A DNA stretch of 64,000 nucleotides from assembly GCA_002049455.2 (NCBI GenBank), contig KV918938.1:1-64000 (forward strand), in the 5' to 3' direction. The position numbers and the translations under genes are program-made. This stretch comes from Porphyra umbilicalis (Eukaryota; Rhodophyta; Bangiophyceae; Bangiales; Bangiaceae). Positions within the stretch are counted from its first letter, which is position 1, and each line of letters opens with the position of its first letter. Shown here in pieces: positions 34,772 to 45,536 of the stretch. The notes beneath the pieces were generated by a model, which worked only from the letters and a program-made list of their open reading frames with translations, did no database searches and was not told the origin of the DNA.

Positions 34772-35447
34772 ATGGCATGTGTGACCGTTTTATCGCGTGA
34801 ATGCGAGGTCCCCCCGAGCAATGAGGAGGCTACAATGGCTTCAAATCGGGTGATAAATTGAACATGAGCAGCACAAGGCGCGGAAAGTGGCCCCATCGCA
34901 ATGGCGTCAGGAAGGGGATTTGGATCTAAATCGTTTGCAATTCTACCCCCTCTCAGGCGTTGGAAACGGCCCCCACGATCGATTCTAGAGGTTTAATCTC
35001 TAGAATTGAACGTGGGTCCGTTTATCCTGAGATCCTACACGGGTTGGGGACGGCTCCACAGCAACTTCGGCCAAATCGCAGAGAGAACACCCGAATCTAG
35101 TTGATCGGAATCACATAAGTACACAGATTCAGCGGGCCGAAAAAGGGGGGTGAGGCCCTTGCCCCTCATTCTGTGCACGATTCGGGGAGTCGGAGCTCTT
35201 CTCCCCACCTTGTTCCGCTCTCTCATTGGCTGGCGCTGCTTTGGCCGCCGTTCGACATGCTTGTGTCGTGGCATCCGGCATTTTAGAAAAAATCAGTGAT
35301 CAACGAGTTGGTCCCCCAGGGCAGGGTCCAGGTAGCGAAGCTTGCAATTTTGGTGAGAACAGAGACACACAATTTTGGAAGAAGTCACCAGTCACCTGTG
35401 CGCATTTTTACACCGACTGTCAACAGTGCTCTGTCCTCTTCAACATC

Positions 35448-35455
35448 TATAAAAG
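35448..35455 (+). promoter_or_regulatory. TATA-like box TATAAAAG
   Basis: A good TATA match, but no convincing gene follows within 500 bp. Confidence 0.2.
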
Positions 35456-36187
35456 TGCTGCAGTACATTTCGCCGTGTGCCCCTCACTGCCATAGCATCC
35501 AGCGATTGGTGGAATGATGCACCACTGATGCCTCCGTCGCTGAGAGAAATGTGCATTTTCCATGTCTTGCCGCGTCGCCGCCTTCCTCCGCGAGCGCAAT
35601 GATGGTCACTCTTTCTGGGATGGGCATGCGCTCCTGTTTCGTGTCGGACGCAAAGGAAGCACTCGCTGCCTGCGCAGCATAGCACTGTTCCCGGCCGAAG
35701 CGGGAGTGAGCTGGACAGTGTCCGCACCCCGGCGGGAGCGCCACCCCCCACGAGCTGAAAACCTGCGCAGTGCCAGCTGCTTCACCAATTCTACACCATT
35801 TCTGGGCTTCTTGTGAAAAACAGTAGGGGTTCCACGAAGGCATTCGTACACGCTCTTGAAGGAATCTCTTCTCGCTTGCATGTATGATCCCTGTGGACCA
35901 CAGCGATCGTGAGCCATTGAACCCTGAAACGTGGATATACTTGATTGGGCGTACAAGAGGGATCCTCCAATAATATGGCCTAGAGGGTGACCATCAAACC
36001 GATCAGGGCCATCCATTTCATGCAACATGGCTGCATGAGCGTTGAGAACGCGAATGGATCCCCACTAGAAGCTTCGCTAACCATGCACTTGGTGTCGCGG
36101 GAGAGCGTTTGAGGCCTGTTCTTAGTTGCAGGTTCGTGTGATGTTACGAGCGCTGCGGGACATCCGATTGGCTAACCTCAGTGACAG

Positions 36188-36246
36188 TGTGATCACAGTG
36201 ACGAACGTACGCGGACGAGCCGCGTACGTTCGTCACAGTGATCACA
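36188..36246. repeat. 59-bp foldback (27-bp arms, 5-base loop)
   Basis: Left arm 36188-36214 and right arm 36220-36246 are reverse complements with a single mismatch; the outer part is TGTGATCACA-like and the inner part CGTACGCGG. It is far too long and regular to be chance. Confidence 0.9.
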
Positions 36247-36541
36247 ATGCAAGCCCACTGCTGCGACAATGAAAGACAAGATAGAAGTACGTGCTGTCGA
36301 TCAAATTTGGTCTCAAGGTGGGAGCGTCGGTCCCCAAGCTTGCGATCTGAAGACGCCACGGCGGACGAAACACGCACCCCAACGACACTGACCTGAGGTG
36401 CCCCTCTCGTCCAGATTGGCGCCAGATGTGCGCCGGCACATCTGGGGAAAAGCACAGCTAGGGGGAGTTAGGAATTAGACAATGTTGTTTTCACCGAATC
36501 TCAGTGAATATAGCCGGTGAAATCAAAACTCGAGACCGCAT

Positions 36542-36563
36542 GGGGGGGGGGGGGGGGGGGGGG
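36542..36563 (+). repeat. 22-base poly-G run
   Basis: Uninterrupted G homopolymer; its length is likely to be unreliable in any assembly. Confidence 0.9.
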
Positions 36564-36878
36564 CCGCGCTTCGCGCTGAAGGGGGGCGGGCGCCTGCTGC
36601 GCTTCACTGACCGGATGAGCGGATACAAACCGGAAACCCATTTCATGCTAGGCTTTGGTCAGCCCGTTTTTTCTTTCTGTCTGCCGCATGCAAGCTCGTG
36701 ACGTGTGGGTCTCGGTACTGGACCATAGATCATTTGTTCGCAGGACCGACAGCTCGCCCCGGAGATCGTCTTTAGCGCCCAGATGTGGCGCGCTGCAGAC
36801 CTCCCATGCAGGTAGGCGGCATGGCCACCCCTTTGCATCCTTTCACGTACGCACTTGCTATTCCCTACCGCCGCCGCC

Positions 36879-39631
36879 ATGGCTTTGATAGATGACAATG
36901 GTGTCGATGGTTCTGGTGAGGCAGCACCTCTCTATGCTATCGGTGGGGGACGAGTGGCTGTGCGGATCCCGGGGGAGGGTGGCAGTGCGGAGGGAGATTT
37001 GACCCCTGCTGGGACGGACGGTGAGGCGGGGGCGCCGAGCTTGGCCGATGCAAGCCGAGGGGAGCCGGTGCGGACCATTGCTGAGGGCGTCGGCGGAGGG
37101 GAGGTGGTGGCTGACCATGGGGGGAGGGAGGTGGGCGACGGTGCTTGAGGCACTGTTCCCAATGAGGGTGCCTCGCGCGATGGGGCTGGCGTCAACGGGG
37201 TCGTTGGCGGCACCAACGGTGCTTTCGCGACCGCGACCGCGACCGTGACTTGATTCAATTTTTTGGGGATCTCGGCATCTCGGATGCGCAGAAGGCGCCC
37301 TTTTCGGCGGACTTGCTGCGGAACTTCCGAGACGCCGCGGCTCGGCTCGACAAGCACCTCGCCGGGTACTCTGCATGCGTGCACGCCGCGGTAAGCCGGT
37401 TGGCGCCGGCTTCGAGCCCCACCACCTCCCCCGAGCACCTGTCGAAGCGGGTACACGACCGCTTGGGCTTCTTGCACGATCATGACACCCACGCGCAACG
37501 TCTCGTCAACATAGGCCTGTCGTTTGCGTATCGACATCTCGAGCTCGACGCGCTCGCCATTGGCAACGTGCACCTACTACGGGACATCCGCATGAAGACG
37601 CATGTCGCGGGCTCGGCGGTGCTCGCGGATGATGTTGCCCGCATGACCCATTCGCATTTGACGGCGCCGGGCGGGGAACCGAGCATGGCTGTCAACGTTG
37701 ACATGGATGGAACAGCTGCTGCAGCAGCGCCATCGGACGTGGCTCGCGAGAAGGTGCGTCCGCCCGGTGGCAGCGCGGCCACCAATGTCGCTGGGTTGGT
37801 TGATCGAAGTACGGCAGCGGCGGCTACTAACGCGGAGACCGGTCGAGGTCTGGATTGTAGCGCCCTCGTGCCTGTGCCCCGCACCGTCCCCTCCCCCGGC
37901 CCCCCCCAACGACGAGACAGCTGTCGACGGAGCTTCAACGGCGGCGGAGCTGGGTACCTTTGAAGTCGCCCTCGTTGCAGATAACCTGTCGGAGCAGGCG
38001 GCTCCCTCGACAATGTACGAGCGGCAGCCCGTGCTACACCCGACCGGTGACGCGCTAAAGGCGGTCAAGACGGCCCTGGCCGGCCTTATCACGAGGCTGG
38101 ATATGGACGACGCCTGCCGGCAGCTGTTCCAAGATTGCCTTTTGCTTTGCGCTCGCAACTCCGTGGCGCAGTCGAGCGCCTACAACGATGTCTCGACCTT
38201 GACCAACGAGAACTGCTGGTCTGTCATCGCGAAAGCTTTGAGCGTGTGGAGGCCCGTGTGGCAGCCCGCGAGTGGGTGGTGGCGCCCCGTCGAGGGCACG
38301 TGCGCTTTCCAGCGCAACGCGGGTCGACTAACGCAGCGATCCCCATGGATGTACCGCGTCGAGCTGAGCGCCGTGCACCAGGAGCTGGAGACGCTGGCGC
38401 GCCCATCCACACGTTATTCAAGAAGAAGGCGCTGCCTGCCGCCGCCGTTGTGGAGCGCATCAACGAGAAGGACCACCCCATGCTGATCGTTGTGGTGGCG
38501 TCGATGCTGCTCATGTGCACAAAGGAGGAGCTCTTCCTCTCCGCATTGACGGAGCTGTCGGCCACCGGGGTGGGGCGCCAGAGAAAAGAACAGCCCTTGG
38601 TCAATGCCAAGTGCCAGAGCTTCTTCTCTGCCAGGCTCACGGTGCCTGTGAGTCGGTCAACCTTGCAGCAGCGACCGCCCTCCCCGGCGCTCGACCGGCA
38701 CCTTGTGGCTGGTGCGTCGCTTCCCCCGACGGCGCAGGCCACACAACGTACCAACGGCTCCTTCTTCCCGCAGATCGACGACGACGGCCTCGGCGTGGCC
38801 TACAAGAACATGGACGTGGCTCGCGCGCAGGACAAGACGGATGGTGCCAGAGAAAGTCGTGCGGAGCGCGTGGAGAAGATCAAGAAGAAGCGCTCAGCTC
38901 CCTCAAGTGGCGTGGACTGCTCGCAGGCGGCATGCACGCCCACCTCGGCGGCGGGCGCGGGACTCGACGTGCGATCGCTACCGCTTTCATCAGCGGTTGG
39001 GCCGAAAGGAGGATCACCTTCGAGCGGGCGAGCAGCGGCACGGCCGCGAGGACATTCATCTGTTGGGCCTCAAGCACCTCCTCCTGTACGGCCGCGACCA
39101 TCTCCAACTGCACGGCCACGACCATCACCAACTCCACGGCGGCGACCAATCGTTCCCGCTCGGTGGCCACCCCCTGCACCGGCACGGGCTCCAACTAGTG
39201 CAGCGGCGCGGCCACCTGAAGCACCCTCAGCGCCGCGCCTCGCGCCCAAGATGGGCGCCGCCGTTGCGACTGGGCAGTCCAGCGCTGTAGCCCCGAGCGC
39301 CAAGCGTCCGCGACTGGGGCCACCGCTCCCAAGCGGACAGCCGACCACCGGCCTGTCGGAAGAAGGGCAGGAGCTTGCGACGGCTGCTCTTCCGTCGCAT
39401 CAAGGAGTGGGCCTCGGTTTTTTGCCCCCTGTGAGCCAAGCTCGATCGACTTCTACTCTTGAGGATCTGCCTTTGTCTCAACTGCCTGGTGGCACACTGC
39501 CGTCTCTCTCTCAGTTCTCCGCGTCGGATGCGGGTGGCTTTGCCGCTCCTTTCGTCTTTCAGCCGGCTCCTCCGACGCAGACTGACGAGGCGCCGGACAC
39601 AGGGGTTGAGCAGACGGCATCGACTCGATAG
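36879..39631 (+). pseudogene. Unknown gene at the left of the KDZ cluster, frame broken
   Basis: The ATG at 36879 has a strong context (gccgccgccATGG) and gives an 89-codon acidic N-terminus. The main coding frame resumes at about 37166 (RDRDRDRDLIQFFGDLG) and is open to the 8-C run at 37900-37907. There it continues in the next frame (NDETAVDGASTAAELG) to about 38225, and then returns to the first frame to a TAG at 39629-39631. Paired shifts that cancel suggest indels or short introns. The long C-terminal part includes a hydrophobic helix (HPMLIVVVASMLLMC) and a Pro/Ser/Ala-rich tail. No known domain recognised. Confidence 0.4.
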
Positions 39632-39802
39632 ACGTTGCTGGATAAAGTAACTGTATGAGATGATGGGAGCCCTTTATCCTGCTGGTGTACATGGTCATCC
39701 CCTTTATTGGTGTATTTGAGTGCAGAAAAACAGAGAAAGCATAGCCTACAAGCAACAACAGACAGTGCTGGTGACAACGAGTGCACATGCTTCCACACTC
39801 CC

Positions 39803-42460
39803 TCACAGGCGGCGCCATTTGCTCAAGTAGCTGCGCTTGGCGTCGGCGTCGGCGTAAAGACGTCCCGGCGTAAACGACTTGACGTAAAGATTGTCCTTGT
39901 CCGTCACCCGGCTGACCGCCGCATGCACCATCCCCGCCTCGAAGGAGCGCCGCAGATCCACAACGGCCTCGTGCAAAGTCAAACTCTGCGACCGGTGAAT
40001 AGTGATCGCCCAGCAGAGAACAAACGGCACCTGCTTGTGTACAGCCACCACACCGGGCTTGCTCAGCACGGGCGCCTCAAACTCAATCATCGGGCACTCC
40101 ACCTGGATCCACGAGTCACCGGCGGCACGGATGCCGAGGGAGTTGAGCCGCACCCTTTCAGGGAGAGAGACGTTGACAAAGTGGATGACGGGCACCCCGG
40201 TGGGTAGGTAGTCACATATAAGCCCCATGCTCCCGTGGCACAGCCCGAGCTGCTTCTTGGCATTCGAGGTGTACATCACCCTTGCCCCCTTGCAATGCGG
40301 CACCACACGGAAAGCCACGCACTCGGCCAGCGCGGCATGCACGGCCGGTTCTGGTTCGGTCGTAAGGTCAATGGGGGTGGCGTTGGGGTCGCGGTCCTTG
40401 CTCAATGCCGGGCGATCGTGGCATGCAAAGGCGGGAGGATGACCATTGGGGCTAAGGAGCCTGAAGCACTTCATGTGTTGCGAGAGGACCTCGTCATGGG
40501 TGGGCATCAGGTGCAGCACGTTGACCTCCACCGTCTTGTACACCTCCTCTGACACCGCCCGTTCAGTAAAGAGGGAGAGCAGCGCCGGAGAGAGCAGCCC
40601 AAAGCGCGCGTCCCTGATGGCCTCGATGAACTGCGGGTCTCATTGGCGGTGGACCCGCCGAAGGTCCAGGAAGGTGTCGGAGAACAGGGTGGGCCAGCAC
40701 TTCGCGTGGTACGCCAGACGGCCATGGTGCGGGCGCAGCTGCATGAAGTCACCAAAGGCGTAAACCACGCAAGCCGCGTCGGTAGTCGACCGCGACTGGA
40801 CGAGGAGCTGCCACCTAATGTCCAGCCGGTCGGCGGGGATCATGGATATCTCATCGAGAAAGAGCACTTGCACACGAGCAAGACGACGACGGATGGGCGA
40901 GTACCGGTTGGTTGCGAGCAGCCGCGATGCCTCGACTGCGCCGTCGGCCGACGACGGCTGGTAGTTCATGCCGAACCCGAAGAAGGAGTGGTAGGTGTCG
41001 CCTTTGACCGTCTGAGCAGCACTCCCAGTGGGCGCGCACTCCACCACCTCCCCGTCGCCTGCCACGGTCTTGCGCAGCAGGGCGACGTACTTGCGGAGAA
41101 CGAACGTCTTGCCCACGCCGGGCCCGCCCGACACGAAGGTGCTCGTCAGGAGGCTCGCCAGGCGCTCACACAGCGCATCGTAATCACCTGTGTTGGCCAA
41201 GCTGCTGATCGGCCCGAGCTCCACGACGCCATCGTGCTGCATCACCGAGGGGGAAGGAGCATGAGGACCACCGACAGCCGCAACGGCCGGAACGATAGGA
41301 GGATGACGGCCATGAGGACACTCGATGGTGGGAGGGCGGTACCGTGGCGATGAGGGTGCGTCACTCAAGGACGAAAACGTATCCGTTGGTGACAGCATAA
41401 GAGGGGCCGTCTCCACGCATGCGCTGCCCGCGGGGCGAGTGGGCGTCCCGGACACCTTGGACAAATTCACCGACGCCGACGGGACGGTTGTGACTTTTGT
41501 GGCGTCTGTCGCCCCCGCCGTGCAGCTCCTCGCGTCTCCAGTCGAGGGCACATGGCCGTACAAGTTGTCATAAAAGGCGGTGAACTTCTTCAGCAGGATG
41601 TGGATGTCGTTCAGGGAGGACGTCGTCTCAGCTTGGTCGCGCGTTGTGGAGGGCGGGTTGAGCGCTGCCGGCGGGCCGCCCCTCAGCGAGAGTTCGGGCT
41701 TGAGCTGCTTCCCGCCCGACACGCGCCGCTGCTCCTTCGCCAAACCGTGCACCGTAGGCGCCGTCGGTCGCGACGAGATGTCCTCAGCGCCAACCTTCCT
41801 CCTCTTCCGAGGCGACCGGTCGTCGTTTGGCTCCGAGCCACAACGCGGGGACGAGTGCAGCTGCACAGCCGCATCACTGCAGGAGAAAGACGACGAAGGA
41901 GCCGGCCGCTTGTTGGTCCCCACCCTGTTGCACACCTCGACCGAGTCATGCTCCTCATCGGTGGTCACCGCGCGCTGACGCTCGTCCGACTCGAGCTCAG
42001 CCCCAAGGACGTCCAGGAGATCTCTGGGCTGCCGTCCGGCGAGCCACAGGAGCGCCTCCTCCGCAACAGCAAAGTGACGGACCACCGACACGCCAGCACC
42101 GAGCGGGGACAACAGCGACAATGCCCGCTGCGCACCGCGGTGACGCAAATCGAATGAAGAGCTCAAAGAGGAGTTGCATATGGCTAGCCAGCCAGGCCCG
42201 CCGCCTGCTGCTGCCGGCGCGCCGTCCACGCTGACAGTGGAAATGGCCTCCTTCCGCACAGGGTCCGCCAACCAGCAGAGCGCCTCGGTCTCCGTCGAGA
42301 AGACACCGAACACCATCAAACTGCCGCGCGGCATGGTGGAGAGGTAATGGCCGATGCTATCCGCGGCGCGGGCCGCGGACAGGTCGTGGAACATGCACAG
42401 GTCCAATGACAAGACACCGACGTAGTGGCCACGACGGTCCGGGCAGGCAGGACGATTCAT
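39803..42460 (-). pseudogene. PIF1-like helicase with one in-frame TGA
   Basis: Starts at the ATG at 42460 and runs to TGA at 39803, about 885 codons, interrupted by a TGA at 40640-40642. The first 400 residues are unique and partly low complexity. The SF1 helicase core follows: Walker A GGPGVGKTF (near residue 443), Walker B LFLDEIS (near 531), motif III GDFMQLRP (near 570), RRVHRQ then the TGA, and after it DPQFIEAIRDARFG in the same frame, and C-terminal motifs TIHRSQSLTL and AAVSRVT. In PIF1 family members the residue after RQ is variable and is followed by DPxF, so the TGA replaces one ordinary codon. The family unwinds DNA 5' to 3' and is often captured by mobile elements. Confidence 0.85.
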
Positions 42461-42466
42461 TGCCAC

Positions 42467-44657
42467 AGCGGGTGCTGCTAGCTCCAGTGTGGTGGGGGGC
42501 GAGGTGGCTCAGATCGGGGGGGGGGGGGGAGGAGCGGTGGAGGAGGCACGTGCACGGAGCAGCAACGGAAGCAGCGGGTCGCGACGCAGCCAATATAAGC
42601 ACTCCTCCAACCCAGACGAGCACGACGCAATCAACACTCCACGCGGCACACACGCAGGACTCTAGATGGGCGTCCTTATCAGTGGCCGCGCACGGCGGTG
42701 TACGTTCAACAAATGGCGGGCGGCCGAGGTGGCCGTGAAAAGGGCGGACAGGATGGGATCAATGCCCCCTCCCCTCTGTATGGGGTTCTAGGCGGGGAAA
42801 AAAGGGCGCCGATTGAGCGGTCTGTCACGCGTGGTGCAGCATCCCCAGAAATTAGTCGTGATCCGAATATCTCCCAAATCTCCGGTTCATGGGAGGCTAC
42901 CTTCACTTGCACGCAATTCGTTAACAATTGCATGCATGCAATTCGATGCGTCAGCGATATCGGTGGCGCGTTAGGGTTAGCAGACCTACATAGGGTTAGA
43001 GGGTGTGAAAGGGGCAGCGACCTTCTCGGTCCCTCTCCCACCATGGGCGCCACGTCTTCATTGGGGCGGTCAGGCAAACGTGACTGCCACCGCGAGAGCG
43101 TTTCGATCAGCGCGAGATGATGATCATTCCTGTCTTCAAAACTGCAGCTGCGCTGTTGAAATACCCTGCTGGGTGACCATCGTCAACGCCCTCGGTAGAT
43201 TGTGTGCGCCACAACCAGTCGCTTGGTGTCATGGTCAGTCCGACATAGTGACGCAATAATGAGGTGCACATGCTGGGCGTGCACCCTACCAGCCAGCATG
43301 GTTAGCATATTGCATTGCCAGTGCACGCAACCGCGGGATGAAGCAGGAACACTTTTTAAGATCTGCCGTGGTGCTTTGTATGCAGTGCTGATGCATGCCT
43401 CTGTGCTGCGCTGCTCCGTCGGTCGGTGACTCCCGTTGGCCGTGTAGCATACATTGTGCTGCCTATGTGTTGCTATCCTGGAACTTCCCTTTGGTCGGAA
43501 CGCGCCGTAAACGAGCAGTGCCGCGCCTGTTCCACCTGGAGTGCACTTGTGAGCTGCTCTGGCCACCTTTCATGTGGTCGACGCACTCAGTGTGCATGGC
43601 AACGATAACAAGGGTTGCCGGTGTGCTGCCCATGTGGAACTTTCTGGAAAGCCCACTTCTTTGGACGGGGTGAGGTGAACGGCCAAGGATGCTGCGAGCC
43701 AACGTGTTGCGGGTGCACATGCAGTGGCTTGTTGCGATGAGATGTACATCTTCGGTCCAATGCGGAGACACGTTTCAGCTAATCGCGGAGCATACAATAC
43801 TGCGGTGTTAAAATGATCATGAGCGCGCATTCGTCGCAGGCAGGCAGGTGCCGAAGTACGCAGTTTCGGCTCTGGTATGCGTGCGGAAGTATGCACAGGT
43901 CATTAACACTGCCCCACGCTGCCTACGGCTACGGGCACTCAAATGTTTGACTCTGGAGTTGTGGGCCAAGTATGTGCTGCCAGTGTCCCACGACCATGTA
44001 ACTGCTTCTCGGGCTCATGCTTGTAGCACTCCTGCAGTCTGCCGGTTTGTCCGTCCATTCAAACGCCTGGCGGGAAATGGCTTTGCCTGCCAGACGCTCT
44101 AGTCTGGGCAGCCTTGCCGCTCTTTCTTGCGTGCAGAGTGCCGCTCTTTGTCTGATTCTCCTCGCCATGGTTCGCCCCTTATCTCTTTCGCGTGTTACCC
44201 TGCTGGTATCAGCTCCTTCTACCTGCCTGGGGTGGACCTCTGCGACCGGGTCTTTTCCTGCTGTGGCTACTAGTCTAGCACTGCAACTGGACTGACAGGA
44301 GCCGCCTCGTCGGTCTCCGGTACGGGGCAGGAACTGTGTACTTTTCGTCACAAACTGGAAGACCTGGCTATATCTGTACACAGCTGTGCTTTCGCAGGCA
44401 TCGGCAGATAAATGGATGAGGTTGCTTTCTGGATTAAGATGACTTGCCGGGTTATTGCAGGTGGACCATTTTGTCAAGTGTGTCACGCTGGTTGGGGGAC
44501 GTGGCGAGGGGGGGGGACGATGCGAGGAGCGGGGAGGATGCAGGTGACTATTGGAAGGGGACTTTTGGTATGGTTCAGTCGCCACTGATAAAGACTGCAA
44601 CCTGTCGCGTCATCGTCTGCTGTTGTTTGGGCTCGACAACCATGTGCTCAGCCGAGC
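42467..44657. other. Gap between helicase and protease genes, no gene seen
   Basis: About 2.2 kb without a supported frame. Contains a poly-G run near 42518-42530 and two isolated TTAGGG-like words near 42970, too few to be telomeric. Confidence 0.45.
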
Positions 44658-45434
44658 TCAATGAACGTGATAAAACAAAAGCATGCATGTTAACAATGAG
44701 CACACCAAGTCATCTACAAATAGGTCAATGGCAATTCGCTGCCTCAACGTCTCCGTGTCATCTTGAGCATAACTCAATGGAACACCAGCAGCAAAGCACT
44801 CTGCAGCCGCGAGAGTGAAGACACCACAGCTGCAGCCGTCAGACTGCCCAGGAAGGTCCTCGTTCTCCTCTACAGGCCGACCGTCAATAGCCATGGAGGC
44901 TGCAGCTTCTTGTCCGAGTTGGTGACGCGCCTCATACTTGAGCCACTCCCGCAGGTGCGTGACCGCGTTGCTCTTTTCGCCGTCCAGGAAGGAGTCGCAA
45001 TACTTAAAGTTGCGGTTAGCCACGTCAATGACCACGAGGACCCAATGCACACGGCGCAGGTTGATCGGGACGACGATGGTGTCGACCGCGGCCGAGTCCA
45101 GGCCGACCCTCCTCACCCACGAACGAACACTCAGAAAGTCGCTTCCCATTCGTGGCGAGTACATGCGGTTGAAGAAGCAGGTGTTGAGGCAGCGTGTCCT
45201 CCTCCAGCTGCACCCCACCGAGCCCGCCACGTCGACCCCGCCGTCATTGAGAGCCCGCATCTCATCGTCGGTGTCATTGATCAGCTGCAGGAAGGAGTTC
45301 ATTGTCTGGTCGTTGAGCCAGTTGTCCGCGCGGAGCAGGCCAAAGTCCGCCACCGACAAGTCAATATTGGCCCGGTTGCGCGGTCGCACCGCCTCCTCGC
45401 CTTCTTGGTCGGCCGTCAAGCTCACCACCAACAT
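44658..45434 (-). CDS. Ulp1-like (C48) cysteine protease
   Basis: 258 residues from the ATG at 45434 to TGA. C48 family landmarks are in order: WLND (residues 39-42) for substrate tail recognition, catalytic His130 in VHWVLVVID, Asp147 in YCDSF, oxyanion Gln197 and nucleophile Cys203 in QSDGCSCGVF. Ulp1 enzymes cleave SUMO/ubiquitin-like proteins. In transposons they are thought to process element proteins or counter host SUMO-based silencing (family knowledge, not shown here). The residues after about 240 may be intron or UTR read-through. The catalytic set is complete and there are no internal stops. Confidence 0.88.
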   Translation of the reverse strand: MLVVSLTADQEGEEAVRPRNRANIDLSVADFGLLRADNWLNDQTMNSFLQLINDTDDEMRALNDGGVDVAGSVGCSWRRTRCLNTCFFNRMYSPRMGSDFLSVRSWVRRVGLDSAAVDTIVVPINLRRVHWVLVVIDVANRNFKYCDSFLDGEKSNAVTHLREWLKYEARHQLGQEAAASMAIDGRPVEENEDLPGQSDGCSCGVFTLAAAECFAAGVPLSYAQDDTETLRQRIAIDLFVDDLVCSLLTCMLLFYHVH

Positions 45435-45536
45435 ATTCTCCTCCCGGGAGAGAGGGCGGCAGTTTGGTCCTGTCGTCCGTTTGCCGGCAGCACGCAGCCA
45501 TGGGGGAACGTCAATGAAGCGACCCAGCGCCGACCG

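Larger units (their letters stand above)
34900..36870. other. No recognisable gene
   Basis: Short frames only. Contains a small palindrome near 34985-35010, the TATA-like box, the foldback at 36188-36246 and a poly-G run. Confidence 0.4.

Noticed and set aside
33343-34800. 485-codon plus-strand open frame with poly-Pro and Arg-rich sequence
   Set aside because: GC-rich triplet repeat DNA is open in several frames on both strands; no domain, and the minus frame looks at least as protein-like.
34985-35015. ATTCTAGAG/CTCTAGAAT inverted repeat as an element end
   Set aside because: 9-bp arms only, no flanking duplication, could be chance.
42965-43000. TTAGGG-like words suggesting an interstitial telomeric repeat
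   Set aside because: Only two non-adjacent copies, expected by chance.
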